Positions 48,553-57,762 are shown, counted from the first letter of the stretch. The stretch is DNA of 64,000 bases from JAJPKK01 sp963844635 (GCA_963844635.1 CAWJPD010000003.1:372001-436000); one strand, 5' to 3'. The notes: a model not told the origin generated them from the letters alone. Program-made: numbers and translations.

Positions 48553-49758
48553 CTATTGTCCGCAACGCCCGATCTTCTCGACCTTGCATTGGTCCTTGAC
48601 CTGCGGAATGACCGCGAGAAGCTTCTCGCCGAGCTTGCCGTCAGGCTTGCGGACCACCTCGAAAGCGTGCTCGTCCTGGACGATGTCGCGGGTTTCGGGA
48701 TCGATCATGACCTTGCCGCGCGGCCCCTCTCCAGTCCAGCCCTTCAGCGCCGCCATGACTTTGGCGCCGTCGGACAACTTGCCATCAAGCTTCCTTACGG
48801 TGTCGTAGATCGCCTGCATCACGTCCCAGCCGGCAGCCGACATGAAATCGGGATAGTCGTCATTGCCATAGGCCTCGTGCCAAGCCTTGACGAAGGCGCG
48901 GTTGACCGGATTGTCGAGATCGTTGGAATAGCTGCCCATCGTGATCGTGCCGATCGCGGCGTCGCCCATTTTCTGCAGCTTGGAATCAGGAACCACGTCC
49001 TGCGGGCCAATCAGCTTGATGCCGGCCTGGCGCATGCCGAGTTCGCCATAAGTGCGCACGATGCCGGCGGCATGCGGACCGGAGGGAATGAAGGTATAGA
49101 AGCAATCCGGCTTCTCGTTCTTCACGCGCTCGAAAAACGGCGTGTAATCCGGTACTTGAATGGGGTTGCCCATCGGCAGCGCGTCAATCACCTTGCCGCC
49201 GGCCGCCTCGAAACCGGCGCGGAAGGCATCGGTGGAATCTTTACCGGGCGGAAAATCGGTGTAGCCCAACGCCGCGGTCTTGCAGCCAAGCGTCGTGGCC
49301 GCATAGGTGCCCATGGGATAGCCGGTGTGCCACATGCTGAACGACAGCCGAGCGATGTAAGGCGACAGATTGGTGATCCAGGCGGTGCCGGCATTGCCGA
49401 TCAGGAGCGGGACCTTGGCCTGTGTCATCAGCGGCGCGATTGCAATTGCGGACGGTGACCACGCGATGCCGGTGATGATCTGCACCTTGTCCCGGGTGAT
49501 CAACTCGGTTGCGACGGTCTTCGCATTTGCCCCCGAGGCCGGTCCTTCCTCGCGCTTGACGAGCTCGATCCGGTGCGGCCCGACCATGTTGCCGTTCAGC
49601 TTGATGAACAGGTCCATCGCCTTATCGAAAACGTAACCATTATCCGCGTTGACCCCCGAATAGGGTAGCATCACCCCGACCTTCACGGTGTCGGCAGCCG
49701 CGGCCGCTGTCGTTGTCGCAAGCGCGAGCGCCGCACACAGCATGAATCCGGGTCTCAT
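48553..49758 (-). CDS. Periplasmic ligand-binding protein of the Liv-type transporter
   Basis: 401 residues, intact, with GGAGG upstream. Signal peptide MRPGFMLCAALALATTTAAA AA-DTVKVG. Type I periplasmic binding fold: VKVGVMLPYSGVNADNGYVF, LVKREEGPASGANAKTVATE LI, VQIITGIAWSPSAIAIAPLM and GPHAAGIVRTYGELG. The sequence resembles receptors for aromatic or other organic acids as much as for leucine, so the transporter's substrate is open. Composite repeats flank it on both sides. Confidence 0.9.
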   Translation of the reverse strand: MRPGFMLCAALALATTTAAAAADTVKVGVMLPYSGVNADNGYVFDKAMDLFIKLNGNMVGPHRIELVKREEGPASGANAKTVATELITRDKVQIITGIAWSPSAIAIAPLMTQAKVPLLIGNAGTAWITNLSPYIARLSFSMWHTGYPMGTYAATTLGCKTAALGYTDFPPGKDSTDAFRAGFEAAGGKVIDALPMGNPIQVPDYTPFFERVKNEKPDCFYTFIPSGPHAAGIVRTYGELGMRQAGIKLIGPQDVVPDSKLQKMGDAAIGTITMGSYSNDLDNPVNRAFVKAWHEAYGNDDYPDFMSAAGWDVMQAIYDTVRKLDGKLSDGAKVMAALKGWTGEGPRGKVMIDPETRDIVQDEHAFEVVRKPDGKLGEKLLAVIPQVKDQCKVEKIGRCGQ

Positions 49759-49801
49759 GGCCTATCCTCCGGCAGCCTGTTTGGCACAATCGCAGCCTTC
49801 C

Positions 49802-49937
49802 ATCGGGATGCGCTGAGATTGAATCGCCTCCCGGTCGGGTCCTTTGCGCATTCGTCGCGGACTGCGCTCGACGACCGATGCGGTGATTTCTGCATGATCT
49901 TTGTCCGAAAAGTCTGCAACTTTTCGGGATCATGCGG
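49802..49937 (+). repeat. Composite hairpin repeat, A-B-C
   Basis: Starts ATCGGGATGCGCTGAGATTG, has a B core with ATTCGTCGCGGACTGCGCTC, and ends with C (GCATGATCTTTGTCCGAAAA ... TTTTCGGGATCATGCGG). Lies between the TPP-enzyme stop and the binding-protein start. Confidence 0.82.
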
Positions 49938-50049
49938 GGCGCCATTATCCACGGGACGGATTAGCAAATGCAACCCTGCACGGCGTCGCGCAGGCTCGTG
50001 TGCTCAGCAAGGAAACCCGCGGTCATGCCGTCGCGCTTGCAGGATCGGC

Positions 50050-51717
50050 TCACATTGGCTTGAACGCCCGGTCGAGCGTCACGTCGATCAGAATGGGTTT
50101 GTCATCCTTCAGTGCGGCGCCGAGCAGATCGGTTGCTTCGCCGACGGTGGCGGCACGTGCGGCGGCGATGCCGAACGAGCGGGCGAGGCTGACGAAATCG
50201 ATGGCCGGATCGACGAGTTCCATGCCGACATAGTTGTCGACCTGCGCGGCATGGCCACGAAGCATATGCAGACGCTGCTTGAGGATACGATAGGAGGTGT
50301 TGTTGAGGATCACGAAAATCACGGCGAGGCGCTGGTGCGCCGCCGTCCACAACGCCTGCACGGTGTAAAGCGCGCTGCCATCGCCGATCAGCGCCACCAC
50401 CGGCCGGTGCGGCAAGGCAAGCTTGACGCCGATGGCGGCCGGCAAGCCCCACCCGATGCCGCCGCCGCGCAGACCGAAATAGCTTTGCGGGTCATCGCTG
50501 CGGATCAGTTGACGGATGCCGGGGGACGATGAGAGCACCTCCTCGATGACGACGGCATCGGGCGGCAACATTTCGCCGATCGCGTGGAGAAGCGCGAGCG
50601 GCTGGATCGGCGTCTGCTCCGCGAGCGCGCGGGCCTTTGCCTTGAGCGCATCGCGTTCGGCGCGAATAGCCTGCGTTGCCGCGGCAAGCCGTGCGCGGGC
50701 GGCGGCGCGCGCACCGCTCGTCATGCGGTCGCGGACCATCATAGTCAGTTCGGGCAACGTGGTCTTAGGGTCACCGAGAATGGCCGCCTGCGTCGGATAG
50801 TTTTTGCCAATCTCCCATGGGTCGATGTCGAGATGGACAAGCGGCATCCCGGGCGGCATCGGCTCGATGTCGGACGGCAGCGACAGCGTGAACAGATCGG
50901 CACCGGCCGAGAACAACAAGTCGTAGTCGTCGAGCACCTTGCGGACCGCCGATTGCAGGCGCGTGATCTGGCCCCGAAACAGCGGATGCGAGGTCGGAAA
51001 ACAGGCGGTGTTGGGTATGAACTCTGCATAGACCGGGGCGCCGATGAGCTCGGCGAGTTCGACCAGTTCGGCGTGGGCGTGCCGTTGCGCGATCACGTCG
51101 CCGGCCATGATGACCGGTCGCTCCGCTTTGGCGATCAGGTCGGCTGCGGCCTCGATCGCCGCAGTATCGCCTCGCAGCCCCGGCGCAATCCGGGTCGGCC
51201 GCATCAGGTCGATGTCGGCTTCGGCTTTGAGGATGTCACCGGGGAGGGACAGGAAAACTGGCCCGGTGGGCGGTGCCAGCGCTGTCTTGGCGGCACGGTG
51301 CACGAGGCGGGGCAGGTCGCCCAGCCGGTCCACCTGCGCCGCCCATTTGACGAACGGCCGCGCCAGGGTCGGCAGGTCGGCGGACAGGATCGGCTCGGTG
51401 GCGATGTAATCGCCATCCTGCTGGCCAGCGGTGACCAGAACGGGCGCTGCGGCCTTCTGCGCGTCGTAGAGCATGCCCATGGCATTGCCGAGGCCCGGCG
51501 CGACATGGAGATTGAGGACCGCGAGCCGACCGGAGGCCTGGGCGTAGCCGTCCGCCATCGCCATCAAGGCAGCTTCCTGGAGACCGAGCACGTAGCGGAT
51601 ATCGGTTTCCGTGGCGAATGCGTCCATCAACGCGAGCTCGGTGGTGCCCGGGTTCCCGAACAGCACGTCGACGCCCTCCTGCTTGAGGAGTTCAAGGAAG
51701 GCGCGCTTTCCAGACAT
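50050..51717 (-). CDS. Thiamine-diphosphate enzyme, benzoylformate decarboxylase/acetolactate synthase-like
   Basis: 555 residues from the ATG at 51717 (GGGAGAT upstream). N-terminal domain GVDVLFGNPGTTELALMDAF with the cofactor-activating Glu in VLGLQEAALMAMADGYAQ; central domain PPTGPVFLSLPGDILKAE; C-terminal TPP/Mg motif VVALIGDGSALYTVQALWTA ending VILNN. NPGTTE and the overall layout resemble benzoylformate decarboxylase (MdlC) more than acetolactate synthase, so a 2-oxo-acid decarboxylase acting on an aromatic or branched substrate is likely. It is the first gene of the strand that continues into the Liv-type transporter, suggesting that the transported compound feeds it. Confidence 0.85.
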   Translation of the reverse strand: MSGKRAFLELLKQEGVDVLFGNPGTTELALMDAFATETDIRYVLGLQEAALMAMADGYAQASGRLAVLNLHVAPGLGNAMGMLYDAQKAAAPVLVTAGQQDGDYIATEPILSADLPTLARPFVKWAAQVDRLGDLPRLVHRAAKTALAPPTGPVFLSLPGDILKAEADIDLMRPTRIAPGLRGDTAAIEAAADLIAKAERPVIMAGDVIAQRHAHAELVELAELIGAPVYAEFIPNTACFPTSHPLFRGQITRLQSAVRKVLDDYDLLFSAGADLFTLSLPSDIEPMPPGMPLVHLDIDPWEIGKNYPTQAAILGDPKTTLPELTMMVRDRMTSGARAAARARLAAATQAIRAERDALKAKARALAEQTPIQPLALLHAIGEMLPPDAVVIEEVLSSSPGIRQLIRSDDPQSYFGLRGGGIGWGLPAAIGVKLALPHRPVVALIGDGSALYTVQALWTAAHQRLAVIFVILNNTSYRILKQRLHMLRGHAAQVDNYVGMELVDPAIDFVSLARSFGIAAARAATVGEATDLLGAALKDDKPILIDVTLDRAFKPM

Positions 51718-51812
51718 TGCGGGCAAAATCGATCTCCCTCCGCTCCGATTGCGAAGGCTGGCGATTCGGGCAGGTCACGACGATAGCCAATGCACGTCGA
51801 CAAAAAGTTGCT

Positions 51813-51959
51813 GGAGCGGGATGCGTTCAGCTAGAATCGCGCCCGCTTGGTTCTCTTTTCCCTTGCGCATCCGTCGCGGACTGCGCTCGACGACGGATGC
51901 GCGGTGATTTTGCGCATGATCTTGGTCCGAAAAGTCTGCAACTTTTCGGCATCATGCGC
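51813..51959 (+). repeat. Composite hairpin repeat, complete A-B-C
   Basis: GAGCGGGATGCGTTCAGC ... GCGCCCGCTTGG (A), GCATCCGTCGCGGACTGCGC ... ACGGATGCGCGG (B) and GCGCATGATCTTGGTCCGAA ... GGCATCATGCGC (C). Located between the divergent TPP-enzyme and TPR genes, a 358-bp gap with nothing else recognisable. Confidence 0.88.
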
Positions 51960-52075
51960 GCGTCGCCGCTGTGGATGCCTTCCCGTTGGTTGTCAAATGC
52001 TTGAGCCGCACCCCTGATTTGTTGTAAGAGGCAAATGCGGTCACGGCGGTCTCGCGCAGGGCCAAAGGGCGCAAG

Positions 52076-53449
52076 ATGGGCAGGGGGGTTAGCAAGCATT
52101 TCTTCATGGCGGCCGGTTGGCGCTTCGCGTTTGCCGGAATGGCAGCGGCGTCGCTCGCCTGCTCGGTAGCGCATGCGCAGTCGCCTCAGGCCGAAGCGTT
52201 GTGCGCAAACCGGGGAGGCACGTACTCGTCCGAACGCGCCATCGATGGTTGCACCGCCCTCATCGATCAGAACACCGCGCCGGCGAAGCGGGCCCGCGCC
52301 TATAGCAATCGGGGCATTGCCTATGCCGATCGGGGCGATGGCGAGCGCGCCATCGCCGACTATACGCAGGCGGTGAAGCTCGACCCGGGTCTTGCGTTGG
52401 CCTTTCACAATCGTGGACTCGCGTTGGCGGATCGCGGCGACGCCGATCTGGCGTTGGTCGATTTGGGCGAAGCGATCCGGCTTGACCCGGGCTTCGCCGC
52501 CGCATTTGCGGCGCGTGGTAACGTGTTTTTCGCACGCAAGGCGTTCGAGCGGGCGCGGTCGGATTATTCGCAGGCCATCCGCCTCGATCCTGAATTTGCC
52601 GCCGCCTATCACAATCGCGGCCTCGCCTGGCGAGAGGCGGGCGATCTCGATCGCGCGCTCGCCGATTTTTCCGAGGCCATCCGGCTCGATCCGGAATTCG
52701 GCGACGCTTACCACAACCGCGGCCTTGCCTTGCGGCGGAAGGGCCTGCTCGACCCGGCGCTCGCCGACTACAATGAGGCGCTCCGGCTCGATCCCAAATC
52801 CGCTATCGCGCTCAGTGGTCGAGGCAGCGTGTTCGAGGCCAAGAAGGACTTCGTCGGCGCGCTGGCCGACCTCGACAAAGCGGTCGCCGCCGAACCGGAA
52901 ACCGCCGAGTTCCACAATCAACGCGGCCATGTCTACTACGCTATGGGGAATTTTCCCCGCGCCATCGCCGATTTCAACGAGGCTATCCAGCTCGATCCGG
53001 ATTATGCAGAAGCCTTGACCAATCGCGGCCTCGTTTACGAGAGCAATGGCTCTTACGCACGCGCGGTGCCGGATTTCGACGCGGCATCGCGACTTGCGCC
53101 GCAGGACGCCTCGATTTGGAATTCGCGCTGCTGGGCCCGTGTTGTCCTTGGTGAGGACCTCCAACAGGCCCTCGCCGATTGCAACGAGGCGCTGCGGTTG
53201 TCGCCGAACAATGCCGACGTCTTCGACAGCCGCGGTTTTGTTCAGCTCAAGCTCGGCAACCAAGCCAAGGCCATCGCCGATTATGACGCGGCGCTCAAGC
53301 TCAATCCCAAACTCGGCTCCTCGCTCTTCGGTCGTGGCATCGCCAAGCAGCGCAAGGGCGACTCGGCCGGGGCCTCGGCAGACATCGCCGCCGCCAAAGG
53401 CCTTCGCGCGACGATTGCTGAGGAATTCGCGTTTTATGGCATCCGCTGA
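52076..53449 (+). CDS. Secreted TPR protein
   Basis: 457 residues, intact. Leader MGRGVSKHFFMAAGWRFAFA GMAAASLACSVAHAQ, then a Cys-containing cap (LCANRGGTYSSERAIDGCTA) and about ten 34-residue TPRs with the consensus A..NRG.A....GD...AI.DY..AI.LDP (for example RAYSNRGIAYADRGDGERAI and AYHNRGLALRRKGLLDPALA). The whole mature protein is a TPR superhelix and so probably a periplasmic scaffold. The high DNA similarity between repeats makes the region prone to recombination. Partner unknown. Confidence 0.88.
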   Translation: MGRGVSKHFFMAAGWRFAFAGMAAASLACSVAHAQSPQAEALCANRGGTYSSERAIDGCTALIDQNTAPAKRARAYSNRGIAYADRGDGERAIADYTQAVKLDPGLALAFHNRGLALADRGDADLALVDLGEAIRLDPGFAAAFAARGNVFFARKAFERARSDYSQAIRLDPEFAAAYHNRGLAWREAGDLDRALADFSEAIRLDPEFGDAYHNRGLALRRKGLLDPALADYNEALRLDPKSAIALSGRGSVFEAKKDFVGALADLDKAVAAEPETAEFHNQRGHVYYAMGNFPRAIADFNEAIQLDPDYAEALTNRGLVYESNGSYARAVPDFDAASRLAPQDASIWNSRCWARVVLGEDLQQALADCNEALRLSPNNADVFDSRGFVQLKLGNQAKAIADYDAALKLNPKLGSSLFGRGIAKQRKGDSAGASADIAAAKGLRATIAEEFAFYGIR

Positions 53450-53510
53450 GTACACGCGAAATACCTCTTATTGGCAGTTAGGCATTGTTCGGAGCGGGTG
53501 CCGTAAATCC

Positions 53511-53610
53511 TGTCCCGCGAAATCGGTGGTCCAGTAACGACTGGATTTGCAATGAGTGCACAATCGCTGCGCTCAGGGGTCACTGGATGCCCCGCTTTCT
53601 CGGGGCCTGA
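53511..53610. repeat. Inverted-end intergenic repeat, family R2, copy 2
   Basis: GTCCCGCGAAATCGGTGGTC continues CAGTAACGAC; the right part GGTCACTGGATGCCCCGCTT continues TCTCGGGGC. The interior GTGCACAATCGC matches, inverted, GCGATTGTGCACAC of the copy at 11530-11635. Confidence 0.65.
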
Positions 53611-53707
53611 GGAGAGATGATTCGCTCATTCGCGGGCGGCCTTGTGTGGCGCGCCGCCTGAGCCGCTGAATCTGCCAGCTATCGCGGCAGTTGCTTTCGT
53701 GGGCGCG

Positions 53708-54655
53708 CTAAGCCGACCGCGCGCGGAAGCCGAGGGCGTAAAGTGCTGCCGCGATCGCCCGGTCGAGAGGCGTGTGCGGGAGATCACCGATGACCGCGCG
53801 AAGGGCCGTCGCATCGATTTCGTGCGGCTTCGCCCACAAATAGGCGATCTCCGACAATTCGCGAAACATCGGCAGCACGGGAGCGAGCAGTTTCAGCAGC
53901 CGCCATGGCATCAGGCCGACCTTGAACTTGCGCCGGCACACCCGCGAAATCGTGTCGGTGAAGACGCGGCCGGTCACCGCATGGCCGGAAAAACCGAAAG
54001 TTGCGAACGGATCAAGGCGCGCGCGCTGTTCCGCCAGCCGCACCAAAGCCTGCGCCAAGTCGGGCAGGTAGGCCCATTCGTGGTTGACGTCGAGTGGCCC
54101 CGGCCAGGACAATCGCCCGGCGGCAATGTCTCTGATGACGACGCGATCGAACCACGAGCCGCTGCTCTGGCTGCCGAAGAAATCTCCCGCGCGAAGGACG
54201 ATGACGCGCACGCCCGCCGCCGACGCTTCCGCAAGCCGCGTCTCGATCCCGACGCGGATTTTTCCCTTCCGCGAGGTCGGCCGCATCGGCGTCGTCTCGT
54301 CGATCCGAGGCGGCCCGTCGACGCCGTAATTGTAAAGATTGCCCGGGAAAACGAGCGTCGCACCCGCAGCGCGGGCGGCCGCGATTGCCGTCTCGGCAAA
54401 GGGCGCCGCCATTTGCGGCCACTGGGCGAACGAGACATTGAGCGCATGGACGACAATGTCGGCGCCTTCCGCCGCGGCGACCATCGCACTCGCATCTCGG
54501 GCGTCCACCTCGATGATCTCGGTACCGGGAGCCGCGCGCGCAGCCGAACTGCCACGTACCAAACTCGCGACCCGCCATCCGGCCATTTTGAAGGCATGCG
54601 CCGCCGCACGCCCGAATTGCCCGGCTCCGCCAAGCACGATAACACGACCGCTCAT
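53708..54655 (-). CDS. NAD(P)-binding epimerase/dehydratase-like protein
   Basis: 315 residues from the ATG at 54655. Rossmann motif VIVLGGAGQFGRAAAHAF, then IIEVDARDASAMVAAAEGAD, VVHALNVSFAQWPQ and the active-site-like Tyr in GNLYNYGVDGPPRIDE. The extended-SDR family typically uses YxxxK; here Tyr is followed by GVD without a clear Lys, so activity as a classic epimerase is uncertain. Related proteins are annotated as NAD-dependent epimerases or NmrA-like sensors. The 3' end is Ala-rich (RAIAAALYALGFRARSA). Confidence 0.78.
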   Translation of the reverse strand: MSGRVIVLGGAGQFGRAAAHAFKMAGWRVASLVRGSSAARAAPGTEIIEVDARDASAMVAAAEGADIVVHALNVSFAQWPQMAAPFAETAIAAARAAGATLVFPGNLYNYGVDGPPRIDETTPMRPTSRKGKIRVGIETRLAEASAAGVRVIVLRAGDFFGSQSSGSWFDRVVIRDIAAGRLSWPGPLDVNHEWAYLPDLAQALVRLAEQRARLDPFATFGFSGHAVTGRVFTDTISRVCRRKFKVGLMPWRLLKLLAPVLPMFRELSEIAYLWAKPHEIDATALRAVIGDLPHTPLDRAIAAALYALGFRARSA

Positions 54656-54726
54656 GATGGTTCCTGGTGACGTGACCGCGCTGGCGGCGCATGGGCGCCG
54701 TGGCAGGGCCGCGTCGCTCCTATTAT

Positions 54727-54942
54727 ATGGAAACAATGGCCGAGCTGCTGTCGGGTTATGTGGTGCCCTTGGCGATCGCCGCCGTCGCCGTGGTCCTGTT
54801 GCTCGGCCTCGCCAACATGCTCCGCGGCGGTTCGCCGGATTTGTCGCAGCGGCTGATGCGCTGGCGCGTGGTCCTGCAATTCATCGCCATCATCATCATC
54901 ATGCTGACGGTGTGGATCACGCAGCGCCACGCTGGGCCGTGA
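54727..54942 (+). CDS. Twin-transmembrane HIG1-domain-like protein
   Basis: 71 residues with two membrane helices, GYVVPLAIAAVAVVLLLGLA NML and VVLQFIAIIIIMLTVWI. Between them lies the loop RGGSPDLSQRLMRWR, which fits the HIG1-type motif (SQ.LMR.RV..Q). Bacterial HIG1-like proteins can associate with cytochrome oxidase. It sits 35 bp before the adenosyltransferase gene, an arrangement common in Bradyrhizobium-like genomes. A start three codons later (54736) is possible. Confidence 0.8.
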   Translation: METMAELLSGYVVPLAIAAVAVVLLLGLANMLRGGSPDLSQRLMRWRVVLQFIAIIIIMLTVWITQRHAGP

Positions 54943-54977
54943 AGGGCACCTCCGGGCCGAGTCAAAACGAGCACAGA

Positions 54978-55556
54978 ATGGTCGTCCTCAATCGCATCTA
55001 CACCCGGACCGGCGATGATGGCACGACGGCGCTCGGCAGCGGCGAGCGGCGCAAGAAATACGACCTGCGGATCGCCTGCTACGGGACAATCGACGAGACC
55101 AACGCGGCGATCGGGATTGTACGCCTTGCAACTGGCGGGGAAGCCGCCCTCGATGCCATGCTCGCCCGTATCCAGAACGACCTTTTCGATCTCGGTGCCG
55201 AGTTGTGTTCGCCGGACCAAGGACGCGATCGGCCGCGACTTACCATCAACGAGGCGCAGGTAACGCGACTCGAAGCTGACATCGACCAACTCAACGCCAA
55301 CCTTGCCCCGCTGCGCTCTTTCGTGCTGCCCGGCGGCAGCCCGGCGGCAGCGCATCTGCATCTCGCCCGCACCATATGCCGACGCGCCGAGCGTTTGATG
55401 GTGGAGCTTGCCGACGCCCCAGGCGAGGGCGTCGCGCCTACCGCGCTGAAATATGTGAACCGGTTGTCGGACTTCCTGTTCGTCGCGAGCCGTCACATGA
55501 ACCACACCGGCAATGGCGGCGGCGACGTATTGTGGGTGCCGGGCCAGAACCGGTGA
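54978..55556 (+). CDS. ATP:cob(I)alamin adenosyltransferase, PduO type
   Basis: 192 residues. Signature motifs: YTRTGDDGTTALGSGERRKK (ATP loop), YGTIDETNAAIGI, LFDLGAELC, and the C-terminal RTICRRAERLMVEL and KYVNRLSDFLFVASR. The enzyme transfers adenosyl from ATP to Co(I) corrinoid, making coenzyme B12 for mutases such as methylmalonyl-CoA mutase. The helix bundle and active-site Arg/Asp positions appear complete. It follows the HIG1-like gene on the same strand; etfBA begins 126 bp downstream. Confidence 0.94.
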   Translation: MVVLNRIYTRTGDDGTTALGSGERRKKYDLRIACYGTIDETNAAIGIVRLATGGEAALDAMLARIQNDLFDLGAELCSPDQGRDRPRLTINEAQVTRLEADIDQLNANLAPLRSFVLPGGSPAAAHLHLARTICRRAERLMVELADAPGEGVAPTALKYVNRLSDFLFVASRHMNHTGNGGGDVLWVPGQNR

Positions 55557-55682
55557 CGACCGCAAATGAACGACCAAGGTCCCCTTCTCACCGAGCGTCG
55601 ATTGCCCAGCCTACGATCGATTTGATTCCATCTGACCCGATCATGCGTTAGTTTGCGCGGCCCGTATCCGGGAGAGAGCAGG

Positions 55683-56432
55683 ATGAAGATTCTCGTGCCC
55701 GTCAAGCGGGTTATCGACTACAACGTGAAAATTCGGGTGCGCAGCGACGGCAGCGGCGTCGAGCTCGCCAATGTCAAAATGTCGATGAATCCGTTCGACG
55801 AGATTGCCGTCGAGGAAGCGATCCGCCTCAAGGAGAAAGGCCAGGCAAGCGAGATCGTCGCGGTGTCGATCGGTCCTGCACAGGCCACCGAGACGATCCG
55901 CAGCGCGCTCGCGATGGGTGCGGATCGCGGCATCCTGGTCAAAGTCGACGGCCTGGTCGAGCCGCTGGCGGTCGCGAAAATCCTTAAACGCGTCGTGGAA
56001 TCGGAACAGCCCAAACTCGTCATTCTTGGCAAGCAGGCGATCGACGACGATTGCAACCAGACCGGCCAGATGCTGGCCGCGCTCCTCGATTGGCCACAAG
56101 GCACCTTTGCCTCGAAAATTGCGATCGACAACGACACGATCAGCGTGACGCGCGAAGTAGACGGAGGCTTGCAGACGGTGCGCCTGAAGTTGCCGGCGAT
56201 CGTGACCACCGATCTGCGCCTCAACGAGCCGCGCTACGCCTCCCTGCCAAATATCATGAAGGCCAAGAAGAAGCCGATCGCCGAGGCTAAGCCGGCCGAT
56301 TACGATGTCGATACCTCACCTCGTCTCGAAGTCCTCAAGACCAGCGACCCTCCCGCCCGCAAGGCCGGCACCAAGGTGAGCTCGGTGGCCGAGCTCGTCG
56401 GCAAGCTGAAAAACGAAGCGGGAATTTTGTGA
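55683..56432 (+). CDS. etfB: Electron transfer flavoprotein beta subunit
   Basis: 249 residues from the ATG at 55683 (GGGAGAGAGCAGG upstream): MKILVPVKRVIDYNVKIRVR. Typical ETF-beta features: MSMNPFDEIAVEEAIRLKEK, GADRGILV, LGKQAIDDDCNQTGQMLAAL LDWPQGTF and LPAIVTTDLRLNEPRYASLP NIMKAKKK. It binds AMP and forms a heterodimer with EtfA, passing electrons from acyl-CoA dehydrogenases to ETF-quinone oxidoreductase. The stop overlaps the etfA start (TGATG). A solo end of repeat family R3 lies just upstream (55602-55650). Confidence 0.96.
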   Translation: MKILVPVKRVIDYNVKIRVRSDGSGVELANVKMSMNPFDEIAVEEAIRLKEKGQASEIVAVSIGPAQATETIRSALAMGADRGILVKVDGLVEPLAVAKILKRVVESEQPKLVILGKQAIDDDCNQTGQMLAALLDWPQGTFASKIAIDNDTISVTREVDGGLQTVRLKLPAIVTTDLRLNEPRYASLPNIMKAKKKPIAEAKPADYDVDTSPRLEVLKTSDPPARKAGTKVSSVAELVGKLKNEAGIL

Positions 56433-57376
56433 TGCCGACCCTCCTGGTCGCCGAACATGACAACCGCGGCTTGAAGGACGCCACCGCGAAGGCGCTCACA
56501 GCCGCAACGGCTCTCGGCGCGCCGGTCCATGTGCTTGTCGCCGGCAGGGATTGCCGCGCGGTGGCGGAGGCCGCGGCAAGGCTCGAAGGTGTCGAGAGGG
56601 TAAAGGTCGCGGATGCACCGCCCTTCGAGCATATGCTGGCGGAGCCGATAGCGGCCCTCATCGTCGCGCTTGCCGGCGAGTACGAAGCCATTATGGCGCC
56701 GGCGACCACGACGGGTAAGAACTTCATGCCGCGGGTCGCCGCACTGCTCGACGTGATGCAGATCTCCGATATCGTCAAGGTGATCTCGCCCGACACCTTC
56801 GAGCGGCTGATCTATGCCGGCAATGCCGTACAGACCGTGCGCTCGCGCGACGCCAAGAAGGTCATCACCGTCCGCACCGCGGCATTCAAGGCCAGCGGCG
56901 AAAACGGTGCCGCCGAAATCGAAGCCATCGTGGCGCCGGCCGATCCGGGCCTTTCTGTCTTCGTCGGCGAGGAGCTGTCCAAGAACGATCGGCCGGAGCT
57001 GACGTCGGCCCGCATCATCGTATCCGGCGGCCGCGCTCTCGCATCGCGGGAAAATTTCACCAAATATATCGAGCCCGTTGCCGACAGGCTCGGGGCCGCC
57101 GTGGGCGCTTCGCGCGCGGCCGTCGATGCCGGCTACGCGCCCAATGACTGGCAGGTCGGCCAGACCGGAAAGGTCGTCGCTCCCGATCTCTACCTGGCGG
57201 TGGGCATCTCAGGCGCCATCCAACACCTCGCCGGCATGAAGGATTCCAAGGTCATCGTGGCCATCAACAAGGACGAAGAGGCGCCGATCTTCCAAATCGC
57301 TGATTACGGCCTGGTCGCGGACCTGTTCAAGGCGCTGCCGGAGCTGGCCGACGAACTCGCCAAGCTTCGCCGCTAG
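56432..57376 (+). CDS. etfA: Electron transfer flavoprotein alpha subunit
   Basis: 314 residues, MPTLLVAEHDNRGLKDATAK. The FAD-binding C-terminal domain is intact: SGGRALASRENF, GASRAAVDAGYAPNDWQVGQ TGKVVAPDLYLAVGISGAIQ H and the family signature KVIVAINKDEEAPIFQIADY GLVADLF. Translationally coupled to etfB. The TAG stop (57374-57376) shares its G with the first base of a five-fold hairpin array, which may act as a transcription end or mRNA stabiliser. Confidence 0.96.
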   Translation: MPTLLVAEHDNRGLKDATAKALTAATALGAPVHVLVAGRDCRAVAEAAARLEGVERVKVADAPPFEHMLAEPIAALIVALAGEYEAIMAPATTTGKNFMPRVAALLDVMQISDIVKVISPDTFERLIYAGNAVQTVRSRDAKKVITVRTAAFKASGENGAAEIEAIVAPADPGLSVFVGEELSKNDRPELTSARIIVSGGRALASRENFTKYIEPVADRLGAAVGASRAAVDAGYAPNDWQVGQTGKVVAPDLYLAVGISGAIQHLAGMKDSKVIVAINKDEEAPIFQIADYGLVADLFKALPELADELAKLRR

Positions 57377-57762
57377 CGCATGATCCGGAAAAGTTGCAGA
57401 CTTTTCGGACAAAGACCATGCGCAAGGGCAAAGGAAGCGCATGATCCGGAAAAGGTGCAGACTTTTCGGACAAAGATCATGCGCAAGGGCAAAGGAAGCG
57501 CATGATCCGGAAAAGTTGCAGACTTTTCGGACAAAGATCATGCGCAAGGGCAAAGGAAGCGCATGATCCGGAAAAGTTGCAGACTTTTCGGACAAAGACC
57601 ATGCGCAAGGGCAAAGGAAGCGCATGATCGAGAAAAGTTGCAGAGTTTTCGGACAAAGATCATGCGCAAGGGCATCGCCCAACCGCCGTCGAGCGCAGTC
57701 CGCAACGAATGCGTAAAAGAGAACCAGCGGGAGGCGATTCATGCTGAACGCATCCGGCTCTC
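57376..57762 (-). repeat. Composite hairpin repeat with module C amplified five times, C5-B-A
   Basis: Units start at 57376, 57437, 57498, 57559 and 57620, an exact 61-bp period. Each has inverted ends GCGCATGATC / GATCATGCGC and the inner hairpin CGGAAAAGT / ACTTTTCGG, joined by AAGGGCAAAGGAA. After the fifth unit come module B (CCGTCGAGCGCAGTCCGCAA) and module A (GCGGGAGGCGATTCATGC ... CATCCGGCTC). Lies between etfA and the dehydrogenase gene. Confidence 0.92.

Noticed and set aside
57376..57675. CRISPR array suggested by regular 61-bp spacing
   Set aside because: The whole 61-bp unit is repeated, including the linker; there are no variable spacers and no cas genes.
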